Part shown: positions 1-7,930 of the stretch, one piece after another
Position numbering within the stretch: the stretch's first letter is position 1
Layout of the letters: each line of letters opens with the position of its first letter
Assembly: GCF_010686705.1 (NCBI RefSeq)
Contig: NZ_JAAGWY010000002.1
Span: forward strand, 768,001-832,000
Length of the DNA stretch: 64,000 nucleotides
DNA from: Leifsonia tongyongensis
GTDB taxonomy: Bacteria > Actinomycetota > Actinomycetes > Actinomycetales > Microbacteriaceae
Direction: 5' to 3'
The notes under the pieces: generated by a model
Database searches by the model: none
The model's input: the letters and a program-made list of their open reading frames with translations, nothing else
Told to the model about the DNA's origin: nothing
Made by a program: the position numbers and the translations under genes

Positions 1-448
1 CGAAGAAGTCCTCCCCGAATCCGGCCCCGGCCGAGGCGGACTGGCGTTCGGCGTCGGTGAACCGGATGATCCGGAACCCCGGCTCGCTGCGGAACATCTC
101 CACGAACGCGTCGATGGCGCACTCCATCGCATCCCACCAGTGCTCCGGCGATGCCTCGTGGATGGCCTCCACGACGGCAGCGCGATAGCGCTGGAGCGCC
201 CGGTCGCGCAGCGCCTGCAACAGGACGATGCGGTCGGGGAAGTACCGGTAGACCGTTCCGATGGATGCGTCGGCCCGCTCAGCCACCATCGCGGTCGTCA
301 GACGGTCGAAACCGATCTCGTCCACGACTTCGGCGGCGGCGTCGAGAAGAGCGTCGATTCGCGCGGCGCTGCGCTCCTGAATCGGCTCAGTGCGGACGAG
401 AGGTGCTCCTGACTGGCTCTGGCCGGTCACGAGATCATTGATGGGCAC
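1..448 (-). CDS. TetR-family transcriptional regulator (C-terminus cut by window edge)
   Basis: About 149 residues are visible; the rest lies left of the window. The N-terminal helix-turn-helix is clear: DALLDAAAEVVDEIGF leads into TTAMVAERADASIGTVYRYF, the standard TetR_N layout with the recognition helix ending in GTVYRYFPD. The ligand-binding part is only partly present, so no ligand can be guessed. I start it at a GTG because a good Shine-Dalgarno sequence (AGAAGGAG) lies 8 bases upstream. It is divergent from the App1-like gene, but nothing shows that it controls that gene. Confidence 0.9.
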   Translation of the reverse strand, partial: MPINDLVTGQSQSGAPLVRTEPIQERSAARIDALLDAAAEVVDEIGFDRLTTAMVAERADASIGTVYRYFPDRIVLLQALRDRALQRYRAAVVEAIHEASPEHWWDAMECAIDAFVEMFRSEPGFRIIRFTDAERQSASAGAGFGEDFF

Positions 449-662
449 TAGGGCTACTCCTTCTTTCCTGCATGTCCACAATACGGCGCTGCGGGTCCCC
501 AGCCCTCCGGCAGGACGAACCCGCCATGACTGGATCATAAACCGGGAATCCCTCATTTTTGCTGTAAACCCGCTGGCGCGTCGCTGGAGGATCGGGTGAA
601 GCTCCCCGAGCACGTGACAGCCGGCGTCCGGAACCACAGCGGTTCGTGAGAAACTGGCACAT
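449..662. promoter_or_regulatory. Divergent intergenic region between tetR and the App1-like gene
   Basis: No gene is seen here. On the minus strand a TATGAT -10-like hexamer (534-539) could serve the tetR gene with a leader of about 80 bases. A short palindrome GGGATTCCC-like (545-555) lies beside it and could be an operator. On the plus strand GAAACT (650-655) lies 7 bases before the App1 start. Confidence 0.4.
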
Positions 663-1730
663 ATGGCCCGTACACCCGAGAAGCGCGCGGCGAGCGTCGA
701 GCCCATCATGCACCGCGCGGCGCGCATCGAGGACGTCTTCCACGAGTTCCGCGCGAAGCGTGCCCGCAAAAGGGGCTTTCTCTCCACCGTCCTCCCGTAC
801 ACCGGGTACGGCGCGCCGACCTGGGCGCGCATCCTCGGGCGCGTAGTACTCGCACGCGACCCGCGGCCCGGCAGCCGATCGGAGACCGCCAACAGACGGC
901 GCGAGGAGAGCATCCGGGGCTGGCGGTCCTTCATCAGCGTGCCCATCAGCGACGTCCCGGTCACGATCGAGATCGAGGGCACCACCCACGAGGTCCGCCC
1001 CGACCGCGGCGGCGTCATCGACACCGTGATCCCCGTGCAGCTGTCGCCGGGCTGGCACACCGTCCGGATGTACACGGCCGACTCGAAGGGCGCCGTCGAG
1101 TCCCCCGTCTTCATCGTCGACCCCTCTGCCCGCTTCGGCGTGATCTCGGACATCGACGACACCGTCATGGTGACCGCGCTCCCCCGGCCCTTCCTCGCCT
1201 TCTGGAACACGTTCGTCCTCGACGAGCACGCACGCGTCCCGACGCCCGGTATGGCGGTGCTGCTCGAGCGACTCGCGGCCACGCATCCGGGGGCACCCGT
1301 GATCTACCTCTCGACAGGCGCCTGGAATGTCGCGCCGACGATCAAGCGCTTCCTGTCGCGCAACCTCTTTCCTCCGGGCGCGCTGCTGCTCACCGACTGG
1401 GGGCCGACCCACGATCGCTGGTTCCGCAGCGGCCAGTTGCACAAAGAGTCGAGCCTTGAGCGGCTTGCGGGCGAATTCCCCGGTCTGCGCTGGCTCCTCA
1501 TCGGCGACGACGGGCAGCACGACGAGACCATCTACGGCGAGTTCACGACCAAGCATCCCGAGAACGTCGCCGCGGTCGCCATCCGCCAGTTGTCGACAGG
1601 TGAGGCGGTGCTCGCGGGTGGTCGTTCCAAGGCGGAGAAGCACTCGGAGACGAGCGGCGTGCCGTGGGTGTACTCGCCCGACGGCGCCGGCCTCAGCGAC
1701 CAGCTCAGGGAACTCGGCATCCTGACCTGA
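663..1730 (+). CDS. App1-family phosphatase domain protein (DUF2183, phosphatidate-phosphatase-like)
   Basis: The 355-residue protein has the App1 catalytic core with a HAD-type DxDxT motif, D163-I-D165-D-T167, inside FGVISDIDDTVMVTAL. Further HAD-like segments follow: VIYLSTGAWN as motif II and LLIGDDGQHDETIY as the last acidic motif. The N-terminal 150 residues form a beta-rich region typical of bacterial App1 proteins. The family is named after a yeast phosphatidate phosphatase; the bacterial substrate is not established. There is no signal peptide or membrane segment, so it is probably cytosolic. The ATG start has no strong ribosome site but has GAAACT seven bases upstream. Confidence 0.88.
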   Translation: MARTPEKRAASVEPIMHRAARIEDVFHEFRAKRARKRGFLSTVLPYTGYGAPTWARILGRVVLARDPRPGSRSETANRRREESIRGWRSFISVPISDVPVTIEIEGTTHEVRPDRGGVIDTVIPVQLSPGWHTVRMYTADSKGAVESPVFIVDPSARFGVISDIDDTVMVTALPRPFLAFWNTFVLDEHARVPTPGMAVLLERLAATHPGAPVIYLSTGAWNVAPTIKRFLSRNLFPPGALLLTDWGPTHDRWFRSGQLHKESSLERLAGEFPGLRWLLIGDDGQHDETIYGEFTTKHPENVAAVAIRQLSTGEAVLAGGRSKAEKHSETSGVPWVYSPDGAGLSDQLRELGILT

Positions 1731-1750
1731 CCTCTGTCGGTGGCGGCCGC

Positions 1751-1756
1751 GATACT
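1751..1756 (+). promoter_or_regulatory. Putative leaderless -10 element (GATACT)
   Basis: GATACT ends exactly six bases before the ATG at 1763, so transcription could begin at the start codon. No Shine-Dalgarno sequence is present. Confidence 0.45.
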
Positions 1757-1762
1757 GGTCTC

Positions 1763-2860
1763 ATGCCGACGCACGCGGGGTACGCCGACCTCTACCGGTT
1801 CCGTCAGGCCGCCCACGCACTGGCCTCGCCCCTGGAGTCACCGACGGCCGTGACCGACCGGCTGCTCGCGGTCCAGGCGCAGGACTTCGCAGCCGCGTGC
1901 TGGGCTCTCGGCGTACGGACGGCGGATTCATCGCAGGCCGACGTCATCGCCGCACTCGAACGCGGAGAGATCGTCCGCTCCTGGCCGATGCGCGGCACGC
2001 TCCACTTCGTGCCCGCACGCGAACTCGGGTGGATGCTGCGGGTGACGACCCCGCGCATGATCACCGGCCTCGCTCGCCGCCACCGCCAGCTGGAACTCGA
2101 GGACGACGATTTCGTACGCGCTCGTGATGTGGTCGTTGCAGCGCTGACCGGCGGAGGATCGCTGGGACGCACCGAGCTGATGGAACTCTGGGAGCGGAAG
2201 GGCATCCGCACCACCGGCCAGCGCGGGTATCACCTCATCTACTACCTCGCGCAGACCGGGGTGATCTGCTGGGGCCCGCCCCACCGCAGCCAGCAGTCGC
2301 TCGTACTCCTCGACGAGTGGGCGCCCGATCAGCGCCGGCTCGACGGGGACGAGGCCCTGGGGGAGTTCCTGCTGCGTTACCTGGCCGGGCACGGCCCCGC
2401 CACCCTCAAGGACTACGTCTGGTGGACCAAGGGCACGCTGGCCGGGGCGAAGGCGGGCCTTGCGATCATCCGAGACCGCGTGACGTCCTTCGACCTGGAC
2501 GGCATCACCTACTGGATGACCGCTGAACTCGCGGACTCGACGACGCCACGCGCGGCGCGTCCGCGGTCGCTCCACGTACTGCCCGGATTCGACGAATACC
2601 TCCTCGGCTACCAGGACCGGTCCCCCGTGCTCGCACCAGAGTTCGCCGATCGGGTCGTTCCTGGGGGGAACGGCATCTTCAAACCGCTCATCGTCTCGAA
2701 GGGTCGTATCGCCGGCACGTGGCGGCGGGCGGCGAACGGCACACGCGTAGCCATCGAAGCGCAGCCCTTCATGCCGCTCAGCACGGCGGAGCAGTCGGGC
2801 TTCGCGGCGGGGGTCGCCGCATACGGCCGATTCCTCGGCCTGCGCGGCGAGGTGGCCTGA
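1763..2860 (+). CDS. Winged-helix DNA-binding protein, AlkZ-like (HTH_42)
   Basis: The protein has 365 residues. It matches the HTH_42/AlkZ family: an early LLAVQAQDF segment (the QxQ-like signature), the tandem winged-helix architecture, then LPGFDEYLLGYQDRSPVL and a C-terminal GIFKPLIVSKGRIAGTWRR. AlkZ proteins are DNA glycosylases that unhook interstrand crosslinks, but most members of this superfamily are uncharacterised, so DNA repair is an inference. An upstream in-frame start exists; I prefer the ATG at 1763 because the family homology starts just after it and a -10 hexamer sits six bases upstream. It is followed after 17 bases by the FUSC-type gene. Confidence 0.82.
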   Translation: MPTHAGYADLYRFRQAAHALASPLESPTAVTDRLLAVQAQDFAAACWALGVRTADSSQADVIAALERGEIVRSWPMRGTLHFVPARELGWMLRVTTPRMITGLARRHRQLELEDDDFVRARDVVVAALTGGGSLGRTELMELWERKGIRTTGQRGYHLIYYLAQTGVICWGPPHRSQQSLVLLDEWAPDQRRLDGDEALGEFLLRYLAGHGPATLKDYVWWTKGTLAGAKAGLAIIRDRVTSFDLDGITYWMTAELADSTTPRAARPRSLHVLPGFDEYLLGYQDRSPVLAPEFADRVVPGGNGIFKPLIVSKGRIAGTWRRAANGTRVAIEAQPFMPLSTAEQSGFAAGVAAYGRFLGLRGEVA

Positions 2861-2865
2861 CACCG

Positions 2866-2871
2866 TAGCCT
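2866..2871 (+). promoter_or_regulatory. Putative leaderless -10 element (TAGCCT)
   Basis: TAGCCT is followed by exactly six bases and the GTG start at 2878. It overlaps the short gap after the previous stop codon. Confidence 0.5.
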
Positions 2872-2877
2872 TGAGTC

Positions 2878-3921
2878 GTGCGATTGCCAACGACCCTGCA
2901 GGCCCCTTCGCGCGTCCCGCTCCTGCAGGTGACGAAGACCGCTATCGCGATGATCCTCGCGTGGCTCATCGCCGGCACGTTCCTGCCGACCCAGCTGCCG
3001 ATCTTCGCGGCCATCGCCGCCCTGTTGGTGGTCCAGCCGAGCGTCAATCAGTCGATCGGGCGTGCGATCGAGCGCAGCATCGGCGTGATCGTCGGAGTGG
3101 CGATCGCCTATGGTGTCGGCCTGCTGTTCGGCACGACGAGCTGGATCGTGCTGCTCGCGGTCGTTCTGTCGATCTTCCTCTCATGGGCGCTGAAGCTGAC
3201 CCCGGGCACGGCCAACCAGGTCCCGATCACCGCGATGCTCGTGCTCGCGATCGGTGCGGCATCCCCCGGCTACGCTTTCGTCCGCATCATCGAGACCGTG
3301 ATCGGCGCCGTCGTCGGGATCATCGTGAACGTTGCGATCGTTCCCCCCGTGCTGATCGGTCCGGCCCGGACCTCCGTCAACGGGCTCGGCAACGAGGCTG
3401 CGGCCACGCTCGACCGCCTGGCCGTGGCGCTGATGACGCCGCAGACCCCGGCGCAACTCGACGAACTGCTCATCACGGCCCGCCTGCTTCGTCCGATGCA
3501 GACCAAGGCCGAGGCTGCGCTCACCCAGGCCCGCGAAAGCCTCACCCTGAACCCCCGGCAGTCGCGGCACCGGCGCGATCTGGAGGCCGTCGACGCGCTC
3601 TTCAAGCGCCTCGGACCCGTGATAACCCGGACCCTCGGGATGACGCGCGCCTTCCACGACCGCTACGACGACAGCGTGTCCCGGGAGCCCACTGTCGGCG
3701 CGATCGCCGACGAACTGAGCCGCGCATCCCACGACCTCAGGCTGCTCTCCCGCGACCCCTCCGACGCCCCCGAACCCGAAGCGGTGACCGCGGATGTACC
3801 GGTTCTGACCGCCCCACTCTCGGTGGTGGCGCCCAATTCCCGGCACTGGGTGCTGATCGGCTCCCTGGTCGAGGACCTCCGCCGCATCCACGACGAGATC
3901 ACCGGCGAGGACGCATCCTGA
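2878..3921 (+). CDS. FUSC / aromatic-acid-exporter-like membrane protein
   Basis: The 347-residue protein has about six membrane segments in its first 170 residues, such as AIAMILAWLIAGTF, FAAIAALLVVQPSV and VIGAVVGIIVNVAIVPPVL. The VQPSVNQSIGRAIER loop is typical of FUSC/ArAE family inner-membrane proteins. The remainder is a long helical cytosolic domain. Related E. coli proteins (AaeB, YccS) export aromatic acids or have unknown substrates; none can be assigned here. The start is GTG, supported by a -10-like hexamer six bases upstream and no ribosome site. A rho-independent terminator follows closely. Confidence 0.85.
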   Translation: MRLPTTLQAPSRVPLLQVTKTAIAMILAWLIAGTFLPTQLPIFAAIAALLVVQPSVNQSIGRAIERSIGVIVGVAIAYGVGLLFGTTSWIVLLAVVLSIFLSWALKLTPGTANQVPITAMLVLAIGAASPGYAFVRIIETVIGAVVGIIVNVAIVPPVLIGPARTSVNGLGNEAAATLDRLAVALMTPQTPAQLDELLITARLLRPMQTKAEAALTQARESLTLNPRQSRHRRDLEAVDALFKRLGPVITRTLGMTRAFHDRYDDSVSREPTVGAIADELSRASHDLRLLSRDPSDAPEPEAVTADVPVLTAPLSVVAPNSRHWVLIGSLVEDLRRIHDEITGEDAS

Positions 3922-3927
3922 AACGAA

Positions 3928-3959
3928 CTCAGGGGCCCCGAAAGTGCGGGACCCCTGAG
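3928..3959. terminator. Intrinsic terminator between convergent genes
   Basis: The arms CTCAGGGGCCCCG and CGGGACCCCTGAG form a stem with one mismatch around a short loop. It lies seven bases after the FUSC-type stop codon and 23 bases beyond the yceI-like stop on the other strand, so it can serve both. Confidence 0.75.
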
Positions 3960-3982
3960 AGAAATAGTGTATTGCTGCGGGA

Positions 3983-4540
3983 CTAGTCCTGTGCGAGGAC
4001 CGCCTGGAGCTCGAGCGTGATGGTGACCTTGTCGCCGAGGAGCATGCCACCGGTCTCGAGAGCCGAGTTCCAGGTGAGGCCGAAGTCCTCACGGTTGATC
4101 TCGGTCTTCGCGGTCGCGCCGGCCTTGTAGTTGCCGTACGGGTCCTGGCCGAAGCCGCCGAAGTCGAAGTCGAAGGTGACCGGCTTGGTCACGCCCTTGA
4201 TCGTGAGGTCGCCGTCGACGAGGAAGTCGCCGCCGTCCACGCGCACGCCGGTGGAGACGAAGTCGATGGTCGGGTGCTCTTCTGCGAGGAAGAAGTCGCC
4301 CGTGCGCAGGTGGGCATCACGGTTCTTGTCGTTGGTGTTGACCGAGGCGACCTCGGCCTTCGCGGTGACGGTCGACTCGAGCGGGTTCTCAGCCGTCACG
4401 AACGTCGCGTCGAAGTTCTCGAATACGCCCTTGACCTTGCTGATCATGAGGTGGCGGATGCTGAACCCGACCTCGCTGTGCGACGGGTCGATGGTCCAGG
4501 TGCCGGCTTTGTATCCGGGAATCGTGACGTTTTCGGACAT
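3983..4540 (-). CDS. YceI-family protein (lipid/isoprenoid-binding lipocalin-like)
   Basis: The 185-residue protein shows the YceI signature: GTWTIDPSHSEVGFSIRH near the start, then the NTNDKNRDAHLRTGDFF segment and ITKPVTFDFDF-type beta strands. YceI proteins are beta-barrels that bind polyisoprenoid-like molecules; the physiological role in actinobacteria is unclear. No signal peptide is visible, so this copy looks cytosolic. A good ribosome site (AGGAGAG) precedes the ATG. Confidence 0.92.
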   Translation of the reverse strand: MSENVTIPGYKAGTWTIDPSHSEVGFSIRHLMISKVKGVFENFDATFVTAENPLESTVTAKAEVASVNTNDKNRDAHLRTGDFFLAEEHPTIDFVSTGVRVDGGDFLVDGDLTIKGVTKPVTFDFDFGGFGQDPYGNYKAGATAKTEINREDFGLTWNSALETGGMLLGDKVTITLELQAVLAQD

Positions 4541-4660
4541 AGATGCTCTCCTGTTGTTCAGTCGGTGGTTGTGAAGCCTGGGCGGTGGTGAATTCCGCCC
4601 TCACTTCCATGCAAGCGTATGGATTGCCGAGTTATTCCGAGACCGCCGGAATTCTTCGGA

Positions 4661-5854
4661 TCAGTCGCCGCCGACGGCGACCGACCGGCGCAGTTCGAGC
4701 AGTTTGAGCGCATCCTCGTCGATCTGGCCAAGCGGGATCCGCCCTGCGCTCACGGCCGACACCACCGCGTCGATCACCCGATCGGGGTCGACACCGTCCT
4801 GCGACGGATCGGCGCCGAGGACGAACAGGAGCATCGTGTTGCCCGCAGCCAGCGCCTTCACGGCGTTCTCGCCCGGATCCTGGTACTGCGGCAGACCCGA
4901 GTCCTGCAGCATCCGCAGGTCGTCTGTCACCGTCACTCCGTTGAAACCGACGTCGTCGGCGAGGATGCGGTGCCAGACCGCTGAGAGCGAGGCCGGCTCG
5001 CTGTCGACCGCGCTGTAGACGAGATGACCGAACATGACAACATCCGCACCGCTCTTCACGCCGGCCACGAACGGCGGCTCGTCCCGCACGCGCCAGTCGG
5101 CCAGGGAGACGGGCGTCGTCGGGATGCCGACGTGCGAATCGGCTTCGACCTCGCCATGACCCGGGAAATGCTTGAGGGTCGACAGCACCGCACCCTTCTG
5201 GCCCGCGACCGAAGCCGCTACCCGGCTGCTCGCATCCGCCGGCGTCGCGCCGAGAACCCGGTCGTAGATGAAGGACTTCGGGTCGGCGGTGACGTCGGCG
5301 ACCGTTCCGAAGTTGAGGGAGATCCCGGCCTGCTTCAGCAGCGCTGCACGGCCGGCGAAAGCGGCACGGGTCGCATCCGGATCCTCCTGCTTCAGCTGTT
5401 CGGCGCCGGGCGCAGAGTCCTCAGGCAGGCGGCGGACGATTCCACCCTCTTCGTCGGTGGCTGTGAGGACGGGGAGTCCGGGGTCCGGGCTGATCTCGTC
5501 CGTCTCTGCCCGCAGCGCAGCCATCCCCTGCGGGATGTTGTCGCCCATCAGGATGAGTCCGCCCAGCTCGTACCGTTCGACGAACGCGCGAAGCGCGGCG
5601 CCGTCGACGCCCGGCCGGTGGAGCATGAGCAGGCTGGCGACCTTCTGCCGCAGCGTCATCGAAGCGAGACGCGATTCGGCGTACACCGTCACGGGGTCCG
5701 GGGCGGAGCGCTGCGTCGTCGCGGAGGGCGTGGCCGGCGCCGTGCCGACGCGGGGCGATGCGCAGCCGGCCAGCATCAGGGCGACGACGGCGACGGCCCC
5801 CACGCCGCGCCAGGGGCGACGCCGGCGGCCCTGATTCGTCGGATGCGCCTTCAC
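4661..5854 (-). CDS. GH3 lipoprotein, beta-N-acetylhexosaminidase (NagZ-like)
   Basis: The 397-residue protein starts with an Arg-rich signal and a lipobox LAGC (Cys31), so it is probably a surface lipoprotein. The GH3 domain has the NagZ signature KHFPGHG followed by DSHVGIP, and the nucleophile region GVTVTDDLRM. NagZ-type enzymes remove beta-linked N-acetylglucosamine from peptidoglycan fragments; an outside enzyme would act in muropeptide or chitin scavenging. The GTG start is supported by TACCAT exactly six bases upstream (leaderless), so it is probably transcribed separately from the ABC operon 40 bases before it. Confidence 0.88.
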   Translation of the reverse strand: MKAHPTNQGRRRRPWRGVGAVAVVALMLAGCASPRVGTAPATPSATTQRSAPDPVTVYAESRLASMTLRQKVASLLMLHRPGVDGAALRAFVERYELGGLILMGDNIPQGMAALRAETDEISPDPGLPVLTATDEEGGIVRRLPEDSAPGAEQLKQEDPDATRAAFAGRAALLKQAGISLNFGTVADVTADPKSFIYDRVLGATPADASSRVAASVAGQKGAVLSTLKHFPGHGEVEADSHVGIPTTPVSLADWRVRDEPPFVAGVKSGADVVMFGHLVYSAVDSEPASLSAVWHRILADDVGFNGVTVTDDLRMLQDSGLPQYQDPGENAVKALAAGNTMLLFVLGADPSQDGVDPDRVIDAVVSAVSAGRIPLGQIDEDALKLLELRRSVAVGGD

Positions 5855-5860
5855 CGTCCG

Positions 5861-5866
5861 ATGGTA
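5861..5866 (-). promoter_or_regulatory. Putative leaderless -10 element (TACCAT)
   Basis: On the minus strand TACCAT is followed by six bases (CGGACG) and the GTG start of the GH3 lipoprotein gene. Confidence 0.5.
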
Positions 5867-5894
5867 ACCGCGCGACCATGGCGCAACCTGCGCA

Positions 5895-6902
5895 TCAGCC
5901 CTTGACGGCGCCTCCCAGTCCGGCGCTCCGCAGGAAAAGCCCCTGGAACACCAGGAACAGTGCGATGGGGATCAGCGTCGAGATGGCCAGCGCGGCGAGG
6001 TAGACATCGAGTTCGATCGCCTGCTGCAGGTTCGGGAGGCGGACCGAGAGCGGCTGGATGGCCGGATCCTGCAGCACGAGCATCGGCCAGAGATAGTCCT
6101 TCCACGCCGCGATGATCGCGAAGACCGAGACCACTCCGAGAATAGGCTTCGACATCGGCAGCACGATCGACCAGAACAGGCGGAAGGGCCCCGCGCCGTC
6201 CGTGCGTGCCGCCTCGAAAACCTCCCGGGGCAGGTTGTCGAAGAAGCGCTTCACCAGCACGACGTTGAAGGCGTTGGCGCCGGCCGGAAGCCACACGGCC
6301 CAGAATGTGTTGATGAGCGAGGTGCCGATCAGCGGCGGGTTGAGAATCGTCAGGTAAAGGGGAACGAGCAGCACGACGGCCGGCACGAAGAGCGTCCCGA
6401 GGACGAGCCCGTAGATGACGTTGCCGTATTTGGGCCGAAGCACGCTCAGTGCATAGCCTGCCGTCGTGGCGACCACGATCTGGCAGGTCCACGAGCCGGC
6501 CGCGACCCAGATCGTGTTCACGAACTGGACGTCGATGTGCACCGTCGACCACGCCGTGGAGACGATCGACCAGTCGGCGCCGTGCGGGAACAGTGCCATC
6601 GGCGTCCTGAGCGTGTCGACCGTCGGAGTGATCGCCGACTTGGCCAGCCAGAGCAGCGGGCCGAGGCCGACAATGAACAGGACGACGAGCAGCACGATGT
6701 GCAGGGTTCGGTTGGTCCAGCGCGTCCTGCGCCGTCGCCAGTCGGACGGCGACAGGATGCCGCGGTCGGCGCTCTCCTGCGCTGCCTTGCCGCGACGTCG
6801 CCGTCGGGGGCGCTGAGGGGGCCCACCCGCGATGCCGGAGTTCTCGAGCTCGTCGGTCAGCACGTTCATGACCTCTGGCGTGTAATCGGTCGACGTGGTC
6901 AA
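5895..6902 (-). CDS. ABC sugar transporter permease, MalG-like (carbohydrate uptake CUT1)
   Basis: This inner-membrane permease carries the EAA cytoplasmic loop (EAARTDGAGPFRLFWSIVLPMSKP), by which CUT1 permeases contact the ATPase. Six membrane segments are visible, the first in LHIVLLVVLFIVGLGPLLW. I choose a TTG start at 6902 because it overlaps the stop of the upstream permease (TTGA) and has GGAG seven bases upstream, giving translational coupling. An ATG at 6869 (325 codons with stop) is the alternative. It pairs with the MalF-like permease and the solute-binding lipoprotein. The cognate ATPase is not in the window; CUT1 systems often share one MsiK-type ATPase encoded elsewhere. Confidence 0.9.
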   Translation of the reverse strand: MTTSTDYTPEVMNVLTDELENSGIAGGPPQRPRRRRRGKAAQESADRGILSPSDWRRRRTRWTNRTLHIVLLVVLFIVGLGPLLWLAKSAITPTVDTLRTPMALFPHGADWSIVSTAWSTVHIDVQFVNTIWVAAGSWTCQIVVATTAGYALSVLRPKYGNVIYGLVLGTLFVPAVVLLVPLYLTILNPPLIGTSLINTFWAVWLPAGANAFNVVLVKRFFDNLPREVFEAARTDGAGPFRLFWSIVLPMSKPILGVVSVFAIIAAWKDYLWPMLVLQDPAIQPLSVRLPNLQQAIELDVYLAALAISTLIPIALFLVFQGLFLRSAGLGGAVKG

Positions 6903-7840
6903 TTCTGGCTCCAGGACTTGGTGAGGCGGAAGTACACGAGGGAGAGCACGGCGAGGAACACGGCGAGCATGAGGCTGAGCGCCGTCGCCGCCCCATAGTC
7001 GCCGCCGAGACTGTTCTGGAAGGCGTAACGGTAGATGAGCAGCAGGATGGTCACCGTCGCGTTGACCGGACCCCCGCCCGTGAACAGGAAGGGCTCGAGG
7101 AAGACCTGCGCGGTCCCGATGATCTGGAGGATCAGGGTGATGAGCAGGATGCCCCGGAGCTGCGGCAGCGTCACATGCCAGATCTTGTTCCAGATGCTCG
7201 CGCCGTCGACCTCTGCTGCGTCGTAGAGCTCGGGGGCGACCCCGGTGAGCGCGGCGAGGTAGATGATGATCGTTCCGCCCGCGGCAGCCCAGGTCGCCTC
7301 GACGACCAGGGACGGCATGGCCTGCGTCGCATCCTGGATCCACGGCTGCGGGGGTATGCCGACCCAGCCCAGGATCGTGTTGAAGACCCCTGTGGGGCTC
7401 GCGTCGTAGAAGAACTTCCAGAGCAGGACTGCGACAACAGGGGGAACGACGACCGGAAGGTAGGCCAGTGCACTGTAAAGGCCTTTCGCCCGCCTGACCT
7501 CGCTCATGAGGACTGCGGCGATCAAGGGAACGGGATAGCCGAGGATGAGCGCCAGGAGCGCGAACCAGGCCGTGTTGCCGATGGCCGTCCAGAAGAGCGG
7601 GTCGTTGACGACCTGGACGAAGTTGTCCCAGCCGACCCAGGTCGGGGCCGAGACCAGGTTCGTGTGCTGGAAGCTCATGATGATGGCCCGGACGATCGGG
7701 TACCACGAGAAGAGACCGAAGATCAGGAGCATCGGCAGGAGGAAGACGAGTGTGCTGAGGCCCCCTCCCCGGATCCAGGTGGCGGGGCTGCGTCGGACGA
7801 GTCTGCGCGAGCTCGTCCTCGGCCGGTCGATTGCTGTCAT
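6899..7840 (-). CDS. ABC sugar transporter permease, MalF-like (CUT1)
   Basis: The 313-residue permease has six membrane helices, the first in LSTLVFLLPMLLIFGLFSWYPI, which is the typical FxxYPixxxixxSF start of CUT1 permeases. The EAA loop is present as DAAEVDGASIWNKIWHVTLPQLRG. It forms the membrane channel with the MalG-like partner, whose start codon overlaps its stop. It lies 90 bases downstream of the binding-protein gene, behind a strong intercistronic hairpin. Confidence 0.93.
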   Translation of the reverse strand: MTAIDRPRTSSRRLVRRSPATWIRGGGLSTLVFLLPMLLIFGLFSWYPIVRAIIMSFQHTNLVSAPTWVGWDNFVQVVNDPLFWTAIGNTAWFALLALILGYPVPLIAAVLMSEVRRAKGLYSALAYLPVVVPPVVAVLLWKFFYDASPTGVFNTILGWVGIPPQPWIQDATQAMPSLVVEATWAAAGGTIIIYLAALTGVAPELYDAAEVDGASIWNKIWHVTLPQLRGILLITLILQIIGTAQVFLEPFLFTGGGPVNATVTILLLIYRYAFQNSLGGDYGAATALSLMLAVFLAVLSLVYFRLTKSWSQN

Positions 7841-7882
7841 GGAGCTGCCTTCTCTTTCGGTGCGGCGTCGGCGGATGCGGCT

Positions 7883-7919
7883 GGAGGCTGGCAGGGCGCC
7901 GAGCGCCCCGCCAGCCTCC
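7883..7919 (-). terminator. Intercistronic hairpin between binding-protein and permease genes
   Basis: GGAGGCTGGC and GCCAGCCTCC pair perfectly, with a further GGGCGC/GCGCCC inner stem. There is no U run, so it may act as a partial terminator or mRNA-stabilising stem that raises binding-protein levels over permease levels. That role is known for other CUT1 operons and is inferred here. Confidence 0.6.
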
Positions 7920-7930
7920 CCACTGCCTCG

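Noticed and set aside
2871-3986. 371-codon frame overlapping the FUSC-type gene
   Set aside because: Arg/Pro-rich shadow; the FUSC frame has clear membrane helices.
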